A stretch of DNA of 64,000 nt, from contig CM043953.1 of the NCBI GenBank assembly GCA_014529385.2, forward strand, positions 91,622,342 to 91,686,341. The letters run 5' to 3'. Numbering within the stretch: the first letter of the stretch is position 1; each line of letters starts with the position of its first letter. The position numbers were made by a program, and so were the translations under genes. Origin of the DNA: Adiantum capillus-veneris (taxonomy: Eukaryota; Streptophyta; Polypodiopsida; Polypodiales; Pteridaceae). The notes under the pieces are model-generated. The model did not search any database, was not told where the DNA came from, and saw only the letters and a list, made by a program, of their open reading frames with translations. Positions 54,140-64,000 of this stretch are shown in pieces.

Positions 54140-55099
54140 TGTTGACCGTTGGGTCAACAACACAACATAATTCAAGTTTCGTACCAAAGTCTTATCTTTT
54201 GCGAGTTATGAAATGCTGCGGATTATGGCTATAAACGTCATTTGTAATGAGTAGTTATTCTAGTTTCAGAAGCCGGGGTGCAATGGTACTTCCAGATTGT
54301 AAATACAAAGCCATTTGAACCTTTCAACCCCATTTTTGGTTAAACCTAAGGTAGCCTTAGTATATAGGATACCTAGGTCATTTTGTAAAAGAGGACTTTT
54401 TATCATAATCAAACTTTAGCGCTGCCGTCTACTGTGTGTGAGAGAGAAAGAGAGTAAGTGTGAGCTTCATCCTCTTGCTACACCCTGCTCGCTCAACGCA
54501 TTGGAGATCCGACTGCACCATTGCTGTAGGCTCGAGGAGAGCTACGTGACGACGCCAAGCATTCCACACGAGACGAAGCGCACACGTCGACGCATCTACG
54601 AGCTATTTGTGGTCGTAAGTGTATCAAACGATGTCTATTTTCTGCGTGCTAGTAGTCTATAGAATCGTGGCGACATAAGCTACGCATTGGTATTCATAAA
54701 TCTCAGTTTCGGGCACTTTCAAAATTCTGCTCTGTCCTCCTACGCATTTTCCGCAGATGGGTTTAGAGTGAGGGTTTTGAGTGTAGAAGCTTAGGGACAG
54801 GTGTATCCTAGTGAGGGGATGGTGTTCCTTAAGTTTCGTACGAATCTGGCATGATTAGGTGAGTTACCTTCCGTATGTGTGTATGTGGCTAGGTGGTGTA
54901 GTCTAGAACAGTGAGGTTCTTGATTGTGGTTTAGTTGGCCTTCCAAAGTGTTGTATGTGTAGGATGGTCTCATCTTGACAAGCTAAAAAGATTTCCTCCG
55001 TGTGCCTATCGTGTCATCTGTGTCCTCGATTGACATTATGTTGATCTAGGTAGTGTTTGCATGCACTTCATGGGTGTGTGAGTCGCTTCCCGTCCAACA
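54140..55099 (+). repeat. 3' LTR of element C
   Basis: 960 bp, about 28 differences from the 5' LTR by eye. Followed by target copy ACGTG. Confidence 0.93.
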
Positions 55100-55104
55100 A
55101 CGTG

Positions 55105-55318
55105 ATGTGTTCACAGTTCATGAATGGGGATTCTTGAACGTAGTGTGCTCTACAATTCAATTTTCTAAAAGGCAACTGATGCTCAAGATGGCATTCTTCT
55201 TAGGTACGAAGTTGATGGTAGCAAATCCGTCAGTAGTCTACAACTACTAGGGTGTCCATGGTAGCTTCTTCATCGACTTGGTCTCACTATTTATGTCCAC
55301 TATGAGCTGCAAAGAGGG
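55105..55318 (+). other. Element D interior, right part, with polypurine tract
   Basis: Resumes D after element C. No coding domain. Ends in AAAGAGGG (55311-55318) before the 3' LTR. Confidence 0.65.
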
Positions 55319-55506
55319 TATTAGAGTTTTGGCATCTCAAGTGAATTGTCCAATGTGATCCCATTATTTAGTTTGGCTTTTAGGTATTTATTTTACTTAT
55401 TTTTCAAAGCCTGGGTAGGGCAATTTACTGAGGTTGCTATATAAGCAACCCTCAACCCCCATTGTATTCATATCAATTATTCACTGCCAAAGTTGGTTGG
55501 TTCAAG
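55319..55506 (+). repeat. 3' LTR of element D, left piece
   Basis: Matches 45398-45585 with scattered changes (start TATTAGAG instead of TGTTAGAG). Similarity stops at TTGGTTCAAG, where the PLE begins; the remainder is at 57769-57887. Confidence 0.85.
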
Positions 55507-57031
55507 AGACCCAAACTTATCAAGAATTACACCGGGTACTCTTGTTACTCCTTGATAAGGGATGCATCATTCTTCCCCCAAACTTGGACACTTCTCTTCT
55601 AGAATCACTTTTTTTGGCATATTGTAGACACAACTTGCCCACCAAGAAAGAGCATAAAACCCACTCTATTCTAGAAACTGAGGTGCTTGATTTATGAAAT
55701 AATTTCTTCATTACATGTATAGATTAGGCTCCTAACAATTTAGTGCTAATTTGCAAGCATTACATCTCCTCTCAAGCCAAAGAAAGACTCAGAGGCAAGG
55801 ACTTCTCCTCATGGGCACAAAACATTATGGAAGTCACATATGACATCTCCATGTTTCTCAAACCAATCATCACTCCTGAAAATTTGAGCTTACCTTATCT
55901 AACAGCCATCTACAAACTACACAAGAAGGCTTTTAGATGGATTACTTGTGGAGCATCTTGTTGCTATTCAAAAGTCTCCCTTCTTATGGCTTGTATACTA
56001 AAAACTTGCATACCTGCACTCAAATCACGAGCCCAGAAAATTAATCAAAAATCTTTACTATGTCACAACATTCACATACAATCCTGGTGGATTTTTTAAT
56101 CTGTCTATGAATGTATCATAAACCTCCCCAAAAAAGCCACACACTTTTACTCGGGGGATATCAAGAGATGTTATGAAAACATCCCACATGAAGGAGCACA
56201 AGGGCTTATTCAAACACTTAGCGAGCTCATTAAATATGTGTTCTCCACAACACAGGGAGCATTCATTTCTTTCAAAAGATTCCCCTCCCAATGTAGTGAA
56301 GGAGCCTGGACCTCATATAGGTACAAAAATGAACTATCTTTTGATATGCAAGAGGTAATCACACTCAATTCCTGGCTTATCAGCAATGTTTTTATCCAAC
56401 GCCAAGGAGAAGTCTACAAACAAACAAATGGCATCCCCATGGGTTTAGCATGCTCCCCTCTATGGTGCAATCTCTACCTTCATGCTTTAGAATTCAACTA
56501 CATTAGCTCAACATTAAATCATCCAACTCCACAAGACATCTTGTCCAAACTTGGAACCCCACACAGATATTTTGATGATATATTGCTTGTGGATTCAAAG
56601 GACCCAGCATACTTCATATAGCAAATCTACCACCTTGCTTAACCATAGAAGCCATAAGTGGAACAAGCACCAAATTCCTTAATCTCTCACTCACCATATG
56701 CAATGACATACTATATAAGAGAATGGTGCAAAAGGTTGCATTAGAAGGATGCCACCCCATCAGATACCTAAAAAGGTCAAGCAACCGACCATCAGAATGG
56801 GCACATAAGGTCATCATCTCACAATTGAAACCCATACTTTTTTGTAACACCCTACCCACAGATGCAGCCACCACATATATAAATCTACTGATTAATGCCT
56901 TTTGTCTTAACGGGTTTGAAAGAGCTAAGCTTTGGAGACTTGTGAGGAACTCTCTGAATAAAATGTCAGAAAACCCCTTTATGTGCAAACCTACACAAGT
57001 ACTGGACCTGGTAAAAATTGGAGGGCACTAG
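55507..57031 (+). pseudogene. Penelope-like reverse transcriptase
   Basis: Mainly one frame with stops at 55695, 55728, 56097 and 56619, then a shifted frame from 56723. Motifs in order: CID.APNNLVLICKHYI (55720); LPYLTAIYKLHKKAFRW (55890); FYSGDIKRCYENIPHEGA (56145), the palm motif A; QTNGIPMGLACSPLWCNLYL (56425), motif B; HRYFDDILLVD (56567), catalytic box; then STKFLNLSLTI and GCHPIRYLKRSSNRPSEW (56650-56810). GIPMG with a Y/F-x-DD box and the HP motif are characteristic of PLEs, distinct from LINE and LTR RTs. Confidence 0.85.
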
Positions 57032-57763
57032 GCCCCCAAACCAATAAGGGAAACCATAACCACTCAATCCTAGTGTGGGTGGAGGAGGGTCTCTATATCT
57101 TTACACCCCGTAGAAAATATATCTAGGCTCCAATAAATGAAAAGAGGCTATACACACTAAGGGCCTCCCAAAAATTAAAATGAGAAAACCATCCAAGAAT
57201 ACCCGTGCACTTCTAGTATCTTGATGGTTACACCACTCCCCCACTCTTGTCACAATAAAATAACCCAAAGAGGAAGGGAGCCCAAAAGACATGAGCCTAG
57301 CTATAAAAAGGGAAAGGGTCTGGTTATATTTTTGCACACACACAACCAAGGGTTGACACTACAAGGGACTAGTTCTACTCACTCACCCCCCATGGAGTCA
57401 CCCTCACAGGTCCAAGATTGATTTTTTTTGTTTTCTTATTAAGTGGACATCTATAACATGTAAGAATTCTCTATGACACCTGTCTTCCACCATAGACTAA
57501 TCTTGTGTTTTTTTAATGGTGATGGTGACAGGTAACAGATATCTCTTTTGCTTAATGAGCTTACAATTGGAATCCTTTCTTCCAAAGATACGACCATTTT
57601 TTTTACTCTCTCTCAAACCTGTTGTAAAAATCAAATCTTTTGGCATTAATATTATTTATGAAGGCTCTTGGTTGAGGGTGTTTACAATTCATGAGTTTCC
57701 TATAAGATCTAATTTAATTTTTTAAGGAAGGGTGGAAAGTCATTTGGGCAAAAATATTACCAC

Positions 57764-57768
<5 letters not shown>
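57032..57768 (+). other. 3' region of the Penelope-like element
   Basis: AT-rich, no ORF with an endonuclease motif. Only short ORFs with no recognisable domain. Confidence 0.5.
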
Positions 57769-57844
<76 letters not shown>

Positions 57845-57887
57845 TTCTCCACTTGGTCTCTACGCTTTCGCATCGCCGACTTTGACA
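57769..57887 (+). repeat. 3' LTR of element D, right piece with (CT)n
   Basis: (CT)n to 57841, then TTTCTCCACTTGGTCTCTACGC... GACTTTGACA, matching 45690-45737. Followed by target copy CCAAC. Confidence 0.88.
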
Positions 57888-57892
57888 CCAAC

Positions 57893-58043
57893 CTCAACAT
57901 ACAAAATAGGCTTCTCCCCCCCATCGGGTAAGGGTTCAATTAGGTGGACTTAGTGGGAAATTTAATGAAAAATGTTGTAAAGCCGCAGCTACACTTATGT
58001 GCAAGGAAGAGATCAAATACTGAAAAAGGACGGCTAGACACTG
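57893..58043 (+). pseudogene. LINE fragment between D and E (part 2)
   Basis: 151 bp left after removing elements D and E; it carries target copies of E. Joins part 1 (to 45397) with part 3 (from 63288). Confidence 0.75.
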
Positions 58044-58364
58044 TGTAAAGAAAGAGGATGCAAGAGAGCTACACAAGACAAGCACACACCACATAGTGAT
58101 GGAAAGCTTCTTCTTCTTCTCACAGGAAAGAGAGTACAAAATGACTAAGTGCTAAAACTGAAAAGTAGCACATATGTACATGCGGTCACTAAGTGTGAAC
58201 TCACTAGAAGCATACTAGGCTAGCACTATAAGTGTAGTCCAGCTGTAGAATCACTGGCAGAGATCCTCCGTGTCGGTCACCTAACGCGCCAGTGAGTAAA
58301 TGCCGTAAGCGGCCAAGACCCATAGTGGATGCCAGCTCAAGATGTAGAGCTCGACATCTCAACA
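58044..58364 (-). repeat. 3' LTR of element E
   Basis: TGTAAAGAAAGAGG ... CATCTCAACA, 321 bp. The polypurine tract complement CTCCCCCTCG follows at 58365. Confidence 0.95.
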
Positions 58365-58374
58365 CTCCCCCTCG
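58365..58374 (-). other. Polypurine tract of element E
   Basis: Minus strand CGAGGGGGAG next to the 3' LTR. Confidence 0.8.
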
Positions 58375-60421
58375 AGCTCTGCATGTCGCAGAGTCCAAGC
58401 ATAGTCCGGAAAATTCGAAGCTTCTCAGATCCGAGGGCCTTGGTAAAGATATCCGCTATCTGCTCCTCTGTGCTGACGTAGACCAAGTCGATGTCGCACA
58501 CCAACACTCACTCTCGAACGTAGTGGTAATGGACCTCTATGTGCTTGGTCCTGGCATGGAACATTGGGTTCCTAGCCAACTGCATGCTGCTGAGGTTGTC
58601 ACAATGGATGACAATCTGCTGGTCCACCTGCACTCCCAAGTACTCAAGTAATGTGCGTAGCCAAGCTACCTCGCACGCCGCAACTGCTCCACCTCTGTAC
58701 TCGGCCTCTGTGCTCGATAAAGCAACTGTAGGCTGCTTTTTGCTGCTCCAAGTAACAGCAGCACTCCCAAAAGAGAACATGAAGCCACTCGTAGATCTCC
58801 TATCAACAATGCTACCTGCCCAATCTGCATCTGTATACCCATACAATGCTAATGGCGCATCTGCTGCATAGAACAATGCGTAGTCAAGAGTCCCTTGCAC
58901 ATACCGAAGTGTGCGTCGTACTCCATCCAAATGTGGCTTCCTCGGAAGCTGCTTGAACTGACTCTCCAAGCCTACTGTGTAGCTCAAGTCTGGCCTCATG
59001 ATAGTCAAGTAGATTAGACTACCCACAATCTTCCTGTACATATTGACATCCTCAACAACATCACCCTTCTCTGCACTCAGCTTTGCATTCACATCCAAGG
59101 GAATAGAAATTGGCTTACAATCAGTCATACCATACTTTGACAACATGTCCAAAGCATACTGTCTCTGTGATAGCCATACACCCTCTGGAGTCCTGATCAC
59201 CTCAATTCCAAGAAAGTAGCGCAACTCGCCCAAATCTTTCATTTCAAACTCCTGCTTGAGAAGACTCTTCACATGGTCAATCTCCATAGCATTGTCACCC
59301 ACAATAATAAGGTCATCTACATATATGGTAATGACCACAATCCCCACATCACTCTCACGTACATAGAGTGAATGATCAGCATGAGCTCTCCTAAAACCAA
59401 TACTGACAAGATACTTGGCAATCCTGTCATACCATGCTCTAGAGCCCTGCTTCAAACCATACAAAGCTTTGAGAAGCCTGCATACATAATCTGGGTAACC
59501 TGGATCGACATAACCAGGTGGTTGATCCATATATACTTCCTCTTGCAAATCACCATCCAAGAAGTCATTCTTTACATCCATTTGATGCATAATCCATCCT
59601 CTAGATGCAGCCACTGCTATGACAGCTCTCACAGTCGTCATCTTTGCCACTGGAGCAAAAGTCTCCTCATAGTCTATGCCATACGTCTGTGCATAACCCT
59701 TTGTGACCAGCCTTGCCTTGTGACGCTCAATGTTACCATCAGCCTTATGCTTGGTTTTATACACCCATTTACAGCCAATAGATTTCTTACCACTTGGCAA
59801 TGGCACCAACTCCCATGTGTTGTTTGCTTCCAATGCAACCATCTCTTCATTCATTGCATCATCCCAATGCACATTTCCAATTGCATCCTCAAAACATGTG
59901 GGCTCCACATCCTGTATCACCTTAGCCATGTAGGCTTGGTGATGCGCTAGATATCCATCATAAGTCAATTTCTGAACTGGATTTCTGACTCTGTTAGATC
60001 TACGCGGTCCTGGGTCACTCTTTTGCCCTCTAGCATCTTCTTGTACTTTCCTTACACCAGGTGTCCTGACAGCCGGAATTCCAAATTCCTCATCAAGACT
60101 TTGTTCAGAACCATCTGAATCCATGTCTACATGCGAAAACCTTGATGATGCATCAGCCATAAAGGGAGGTTCATCTACCTTTTCCTTTCCTTTTCGTGAT
60201 ACATTCCCTGTACCTGCTGGTGGAGTAACTTGCGTACGTAGTCTACCATTCCATGGCTTCTCAACAGAGCCACGAGAAGACGACTCTTGTGGTCCACTCA
60301 AAACCTGTGACTGTGGCCTCACATTTTGTACAACCACATCATCTTTTACATCAGCCCCAATAGTGCCATGTGCATTACTGTACCAGCTGCTCATCTCATC
60401 AAAGACTACATCTCTGCTCAC
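58375..60421 (-). pseudogene. Element E reverse transcriptase and RNase H
   Basis: 637 open codons (60421-58508). RT: NTWELVPLPSGKKSIGCKWVYK, RHKARLVTKGYAQTYGIDY, FAPVAKMTTVRA, HQMDVKNDFLDGDL, QPPGYV, catalytic TIYVDDLIIVGD. RNase H: YTDADWAGSIVDRRSTSGF, SSKKQPTVALSSTEAEYRG and CDNLSSMQLARNP. It ends at TGA 58508; the frame continues beyond it as VLVCDIDLVYVSTEEQIADIFTK, the usual copia end. RT and RH motifs are complete, so only this late stop and the upstream stops inactivate it. Confidence 0.92.
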
Positions 60422-60430
60422 TCATAATTC

Positions 60431-61420
60431 TCATGTAGTAGGATTGTAGCACCTGTACCCCTTTTGTTCAAGGGAATATCCCACAAGAATACATTTCTCT
60501 GCTTTAGGATCCAATTTCCTATGCAACTCATCTGGTACATGCACGTAAGCTATGCAGCCAAACACTTTCAAGTGTGCCAAATCAGGCTTTGTACCTGTAA
60601 ACTTTTCCTCAGGTGTTACATCATGCACCGCAGCTGTAGGTGTCCTGTTCATAATGTACACGGCTGTATTTATAGCTTCAGCCTAGAAATGATGAGGCAT
60701 GTTCTTCTCATTCATCAATGCATGTGCAACCTCTGCAATGTGCCTGTTTTTCCTTTCTGCGACCCCATTCTGCTGTGGAGTATATCTGCATGTAAACTGC
60801 CTGCGTATACCATGCATCCGCAGAAAATCTGAAAAATCGTTGGAGAAGTACTCTCCCCCTCCATCTGACCTCAATGTCTTGATTTGCATATCTGTCTCCT
60901 TCTCAATCATGACTTTGAAGTCCCGAAAGTGACCAAACACTTCACTTTTGTTACGCATGAAGTAGACTCATACTTTCCTTGTATGGTCATCAATGAAAGA
61001 GACATAATACCTGCAACCATGTATACTTGCAGTATCGGTTGGACCCCAAACATCTGTGTGCACCACCTCAAGTGGCTTGTTACATACATTGCGCTCATGT
61101 GGAAGTGAGCCCTTTGACTGTTTTCCAAACTGGCATGCTGCACACACTTTATGCATACCATCCACCTTGAATTTGGGCAAACCTTTTACAACCTATTTTG
61201 ATTGCATGCTGCGAAATCTCTGCTCATTGACATGGCCAATGCGTTTGTGCCAAATGTCAACATCAGCCACAACACATGTGCCCTGTGAAAATAATACAGC
61301 TTTTACCTCAGGCATGTCTACATTCAGCGTAAACATTCTGCCCACACATTTGCCCTCTGTGATCAGCTTACAGCCATTCTGGAAATCTTCTACATAGCAG
61401 CCATTCGGATTGAAACGAAC
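60431..61420 (-). pseudogene. Element E integrase
   Basis: Same frame as gag and RT with stops near 61192, 60968, 60683, 60431 and 60422. Zinc-finger cysteines in KVCAACQFGK; catalytic VHTDVWGPT (Asp), LRSDGGGEY (Asp) and NGVAERKNR (Glu) all present. C-terminal part has MNRTPTAAVHDVTPEE, HLKVFGCIAYVHVPD and GYSLEQKGYRCYNP. At two stops the conserved residue is Trp (KVWVYF, HFWAEA), fitting TGG to TGA/TAG. Confidence 0.9.
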
Positions 61421-61732
61421 CTACAAACCTTGCTCAACCATTTGTCCAACAGAAACAAGATTCTTTGTAATGTTTGGGACATGAAGTACATCTGCTAAGT
61501 ACTTTGATTTCCCACTCTTCGTATTTAGAGGTATGTGCCCTACATGAGCAATGGGGTGAGCTGTGTCATCTCCTGTCTGCACATAGCCTGACACATCTGG
61601 TTTGCGCATATCTCTAAACCACTCTCCATGAGACGTCATGTGATTAGAGGCACCTGAATCCACATACCAAACATCATCTTGGGTGGAATTCTCTGCAGTC
61701 ATTGTATTCATTACATGCTGCATAACAAACAT
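61421..61732 (-). pseudogene. Element E protease
   Basis: DVWYVDSGASNHMTSHGEW is the copia protease active site (D-S-G-A). Followed by IPLNTKSGKSKYLADVLHVP, typical of copia. In frame with gag; closes at TAG 61421. Confidence 0.88.
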
Positions 61733-62686
61733 GCGCTCGTTTTTGCTGTCATCTGCATCTCTGCTAGTAGATGCATAGTTGCCCTGTTCTCTCTTTCCAC
61801 TTGCTTTTCCCTTTGGACAGTCACGTGATATGTGACCTCTTTCACCACAAGTCCAACATTCTCTGCTATTTGCAGTATGTTGCTACCTGCTTGATCCTGC
61901 ACCACGACCTCTTTGACTCCCCCTGCCTTGAGACTGGTTTCCCCTGCCACCTGTATTGTTTTGATTTGATTGAACTTCTTGAAATTGGCCCCTGCAACCC
62001 CTTGGGCTTCGACCACGATCTCTACCTCTACCTCTGTTGGAGTTAGAATAGAAGGCCTGTTCAGAATTATTTCTGCCATGAGAAGAAGATGTGTCAAGGT
62101 TCTTCTCCTCAAGAATAAGCATAGAAATCAAATCTTGGAACACGGGGATGTCGTCTCTTGTATTCATGGAAGACATGAAATGTACATACTCATCTCTTAG
62201 GCCATCCAAGCATGCACGTACAATGTCATCGTCTTCCACTGAGACTTTAATAGATCCAAGAGCCTCAATGATACTCTTGATCTTCAAGGCATAATCATTG
62301 ATTGAGAGGTTGTTCCTCTTAACCTGATTTAGCTCCGACTTTAGTTGAAGCTTCTTGGCCTTGGTGTTCACCTCGAACACTCTGCCTAAGTTTTTCCATG
62401 CAATGGAGGGGGTTTCAGCATCCTGTAGATAGCCCATCATGCCATATGTGATGCTCATAGAAAGCCAATACATCACTTTGCTCTGGCCTTGTTGCCAGTC
62501 CCTCAAAGCTTTCCTTTGTTTTGCTGTAGCATTTGCCTCGGGAATCTCTGGTTCCTTTTCATTGTCTCCTTCTACATAGTCCCAATAACTTTTTCCTTTT
62601 AGGAAATTTGTTAGTCTGAACTTCCATGCAGGGTAGTTATTTTTCTCAAGCTTCTCAGTGACAATCTGACTGAAACCGTCAGACAT
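61733..62686 (-). pseudogene. Element E gag
   Basis: Starts MSDGFSQIVTEKLEKNNYPAWKFRLTNFLKGK, a copia-type gag (UBN2-like). Middle: WLSMSITYGMMGYLQDAETP, FEVNTKAKKLQLKSELNQVK, INDYALKIKSIIEALGS. After Arg/Gly-rich GRGRDRGRSPRG a TAG (61883) interrupts; the same frame continues to the zinc knuckle CWTCGERGHISRDCPKGK (CX2CX4HX4C). Complete apart from this stop. Confidence 0.9.
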
Positions 62687-62948
62687 CTTGAAGCACTAAG
62701 ACAAAATAGCTGCAATCTGCAAAAACCTGCAAATCTGCTGAACCTGCTATCGTGGTACCTGTAACGCTTTCTACACTCAACGAGTGTCCACAATCAAGCG
62801 TACATACAACCACTGTACTTGTACAATAAATCTCTGTGTAGTACACTTTGGAGACTTGTTCAGAAACTTGTACGAAAAACTCTGGTCGTGGATTGCGAAC
62901 GAAGGGATTGTGATGCTCTTGCTCTCTTAGCCTCTCTTGCCTACACCA

Positions 62949-62961
62949 GGCTCTGATACCA
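62949..62961 (-). other. Primer-binding site of element E (tRNA-iMet)
   Basis: Minus strand TGGTATCAGAGCC directly adjoins the 5' LTR. Confidence 0.93.
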
Positions 62962-63282
62962 TGTAAAGAAAGAGGATGCAAGAGAGCTACACAAGACAAG
63001 CACACACCACATAGTGATGGAAAGCTTCTTCTTCTTCTCACAGGAAAGAGAGTACAAAATGACTAAGTGCTGAAACTGAAAAGTAGCACATATGTACATG
63101 CGGTCACTAAGTGTGAACTCGCTAGAAGCGTACTAGGCTGGCACTATAAGTGTAGTCCAGCTGTAGAATCACTGGCAGAGATCCTCCGTGTCGGTCACCT
63201 AAGGCGTCAGTGAGTAAATGCCGTAAGCGGCCAAGACCCATAGTGGATGCCAGCTCAAGATGTAGAGCTCGACATCTCAACA
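62962..63282 (-). repeat. 5' LTR of element E
   Basis: 321 bp, six substitutions relative to the 3' LTR by eye. Confidence 0.95.
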
Positions 63283-63287
63283 CACTG

Positions 63288-64000
63288 GTCTCCTTGGATC
63301 CCATATGGAGGGCTTGGTCCTTAATAACCATTGGATTGAAATAGCGAGGAATCTCAACAAGGGATTTGACATCTTGGAGTCTTTTTGGGACTCGAGCATT
63401 TAAAGCTAGGTAGTAATCAATACTCTTGAAGGAGATCCTCATAGGAAGATTGATGGGAAAAATCTCAAACATAACCCTTCCCCCCTGCTCCATACCATTG
63501 GATTAGAAAGCTTGGAAGTGGCATGGAGAAAGGATTTTTAGTTTGCCCAAGACCAAAACAATTTATGAGATGCTTTGCCCTTCACAGGATTGTGTTAAAC
63601 ACCTCAACCGGATTTGGTCCAAAAAATGGTATACAAGTAAATGGAGACAAGTAGTTGGAAACATCTGAAAGGCCAAATGTGAAGAGAGGGACAAAGTTCT
63701 CCTACGAAAAGTTATTATTGGCCTCCTGCCAACCAAAGGTAAGGCTAAATCAAGAGGCTTAGGAGAAGGCACTTGTGTCACATGCAAACACCCAAATGAG
63801 ACCCTCACACACTTATTTTGGGATTTTGCAAAAATTGGAATCTTCATGGGAACTGTCTGTACGTGGGTGTACACTCATTTGGAGACTCCTTTCCTCAGAC
63901 GAGACCAACTTGCAATGGGCTCTAGACTCATTGACAACAAAGATCTCTTGAATGACATATGCATAGTTAGCGCTATGGTATTGAGAGCTGTTTGGTAATC
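63288..64000 (+). pseudogene. LINE 3' part with zinc-binding domain (part 3)
   Basis: Resumes the LINE after element E. Segments with stops: NNHWIEIARNLNKGFDILESF (63320), then VIIGLLPTKGKAKSRGLGEG and TCVTCKHPNETLTHLFWDF (63712-63840), the zf-RVT region of plant L1 LINEs with CxxC and H intact and the last Cys replaced by Phe. Runs off the right edge. Confidence 0.8.

Larger units (their letters stand above)
46292..55099 (+). mobile_element. LTR element C: gag-protease only, with palindrome array
   Basis: A perfect 5 bp duplication, ACGTG, at 46287-46291 and 55100-55104, flanks 8,808 bp with two ~960 bp LTRs, a primer site, a 2.4 kb leader, gag, protease, a repeat-rich ORF, 1.7 kb of non-coding DNA and a polypurine tract. 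No RT, RNase H or integrase is present, so it must borrow them. LTR divergence is about 3% by eye. Confidence 0.92.
55507..57768 (+). mobile_element. Penelope-like element inserted in the 3' LTR of D
   Basis: Occupies the gap between the two pieces of D's 3' LTR, at or next to the (CT)n tract. It encodes a Penelope-type RT. Ends are known only to a few bases and no target duplication is clear, as is common for PLEs. No GIY-YIG endonuclease motif is seen, so it resembles endonuclease-deficient types, though a lost domain is possible. Confidence 0.78.
58044..63282 (-). mobile_element. Ty1-copia element E, complete with TSD
   Basis: 5,239 bp with 321 bp LTRs (58044-58364 and 62962-63282), six differences by eye (~2%), and perfect 5 bp duplication CACTG at 58039-58043 and 63283-63287. 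Minus-strand order gag, protease, integrase, RT, RNase H is the Ty1-copia order. One continuous frame broken only by about eight stop codons, with no frameshift seen. Confidence 0.95.

Noticed and set aside
54438-54662. ORF in the C LTR starting MREKESKCELHPLA
   Set aside because: Matching stretch of the 5' LTR is not kept open in the same way; no homologue.

Overview
The window is nuclear DNA of a land plant. It holds one recognisable host gene in a very dense, nested bed of retroelements. A DUF740/OCTOPUS-like gene, chromoviral Ty3 elements with tRNA-iMet primer sites, Ty1-copia and L1-type elements, and CT-rich leaders all point to a vascular plant. A land-plant Penelope-like element and Ty3 elements with large LTRs make a fern or other non-angiosperm with a big genome my best guess. 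That is inference; nothing here names the species.

Layout. (1) 1-5751: element F, a decayed Ty3/gypsy on the minus strand. Its pol runs off the left edge, and two small conserved ORFs sit between its probable primer site and gag. (2) 5752-15805: element G, a Ty3/gypsy on the plus strand with ~2 kb LTRs. The same two small ORFs lie inside both of its LTRs. (3) 15806-17310: unassigned DNA with a spaced direct repeat. (4) 17311-27139: element A, a chromovirus-like Ty3 on the minus strand with one truncated LTR and a 1.65 kb terminal-inverted-repeat transposon inserted in gag. (5) 27140-29403: relics of a Ty3 RT and an L1-type LINE. (6) 29404-38639: element B, same family as A, complete with a CTATG target duplication, carrying a 288 bp MITE in its integrase. 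(7) 38640-43750: the host-gene island, with the OCTOPUS-like ORF (39605-42274, minus) containing a perfect in-frame 240 bp tandem duplication. (8) 43750-64000: an L1-type LINE cut by two LTR elements: D (45398-57887, TSD CCAAC) and E (Ty1-copia, 58044-63282, TSD CACTG). D in turn holds element C (46292-55099, TSD ACGTG) in its interior and a Penelope-like element in its 3' LTR.

Three signals stand out. First, a pair of 70- and 72-codon ORFs keeps the same lengths, starts and stops in the diverged elements F and G, with many synonymous codon differences. Second, element C has an array of near-identical 22-28 nt palindromes in its 2.4 kb leader, which could fold as stem-loops with self-complementary CGCG loops. 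Third, C encodes gag and a protease but no RT, and ends in an ORF with eight W-x-P-K-like repeats. Most pol genes are dead, largely through stop codons of the kind made by C-to-T change. The host gene, G gag and a few element ORFs remain open. Percentages and substitution counts are by eye.
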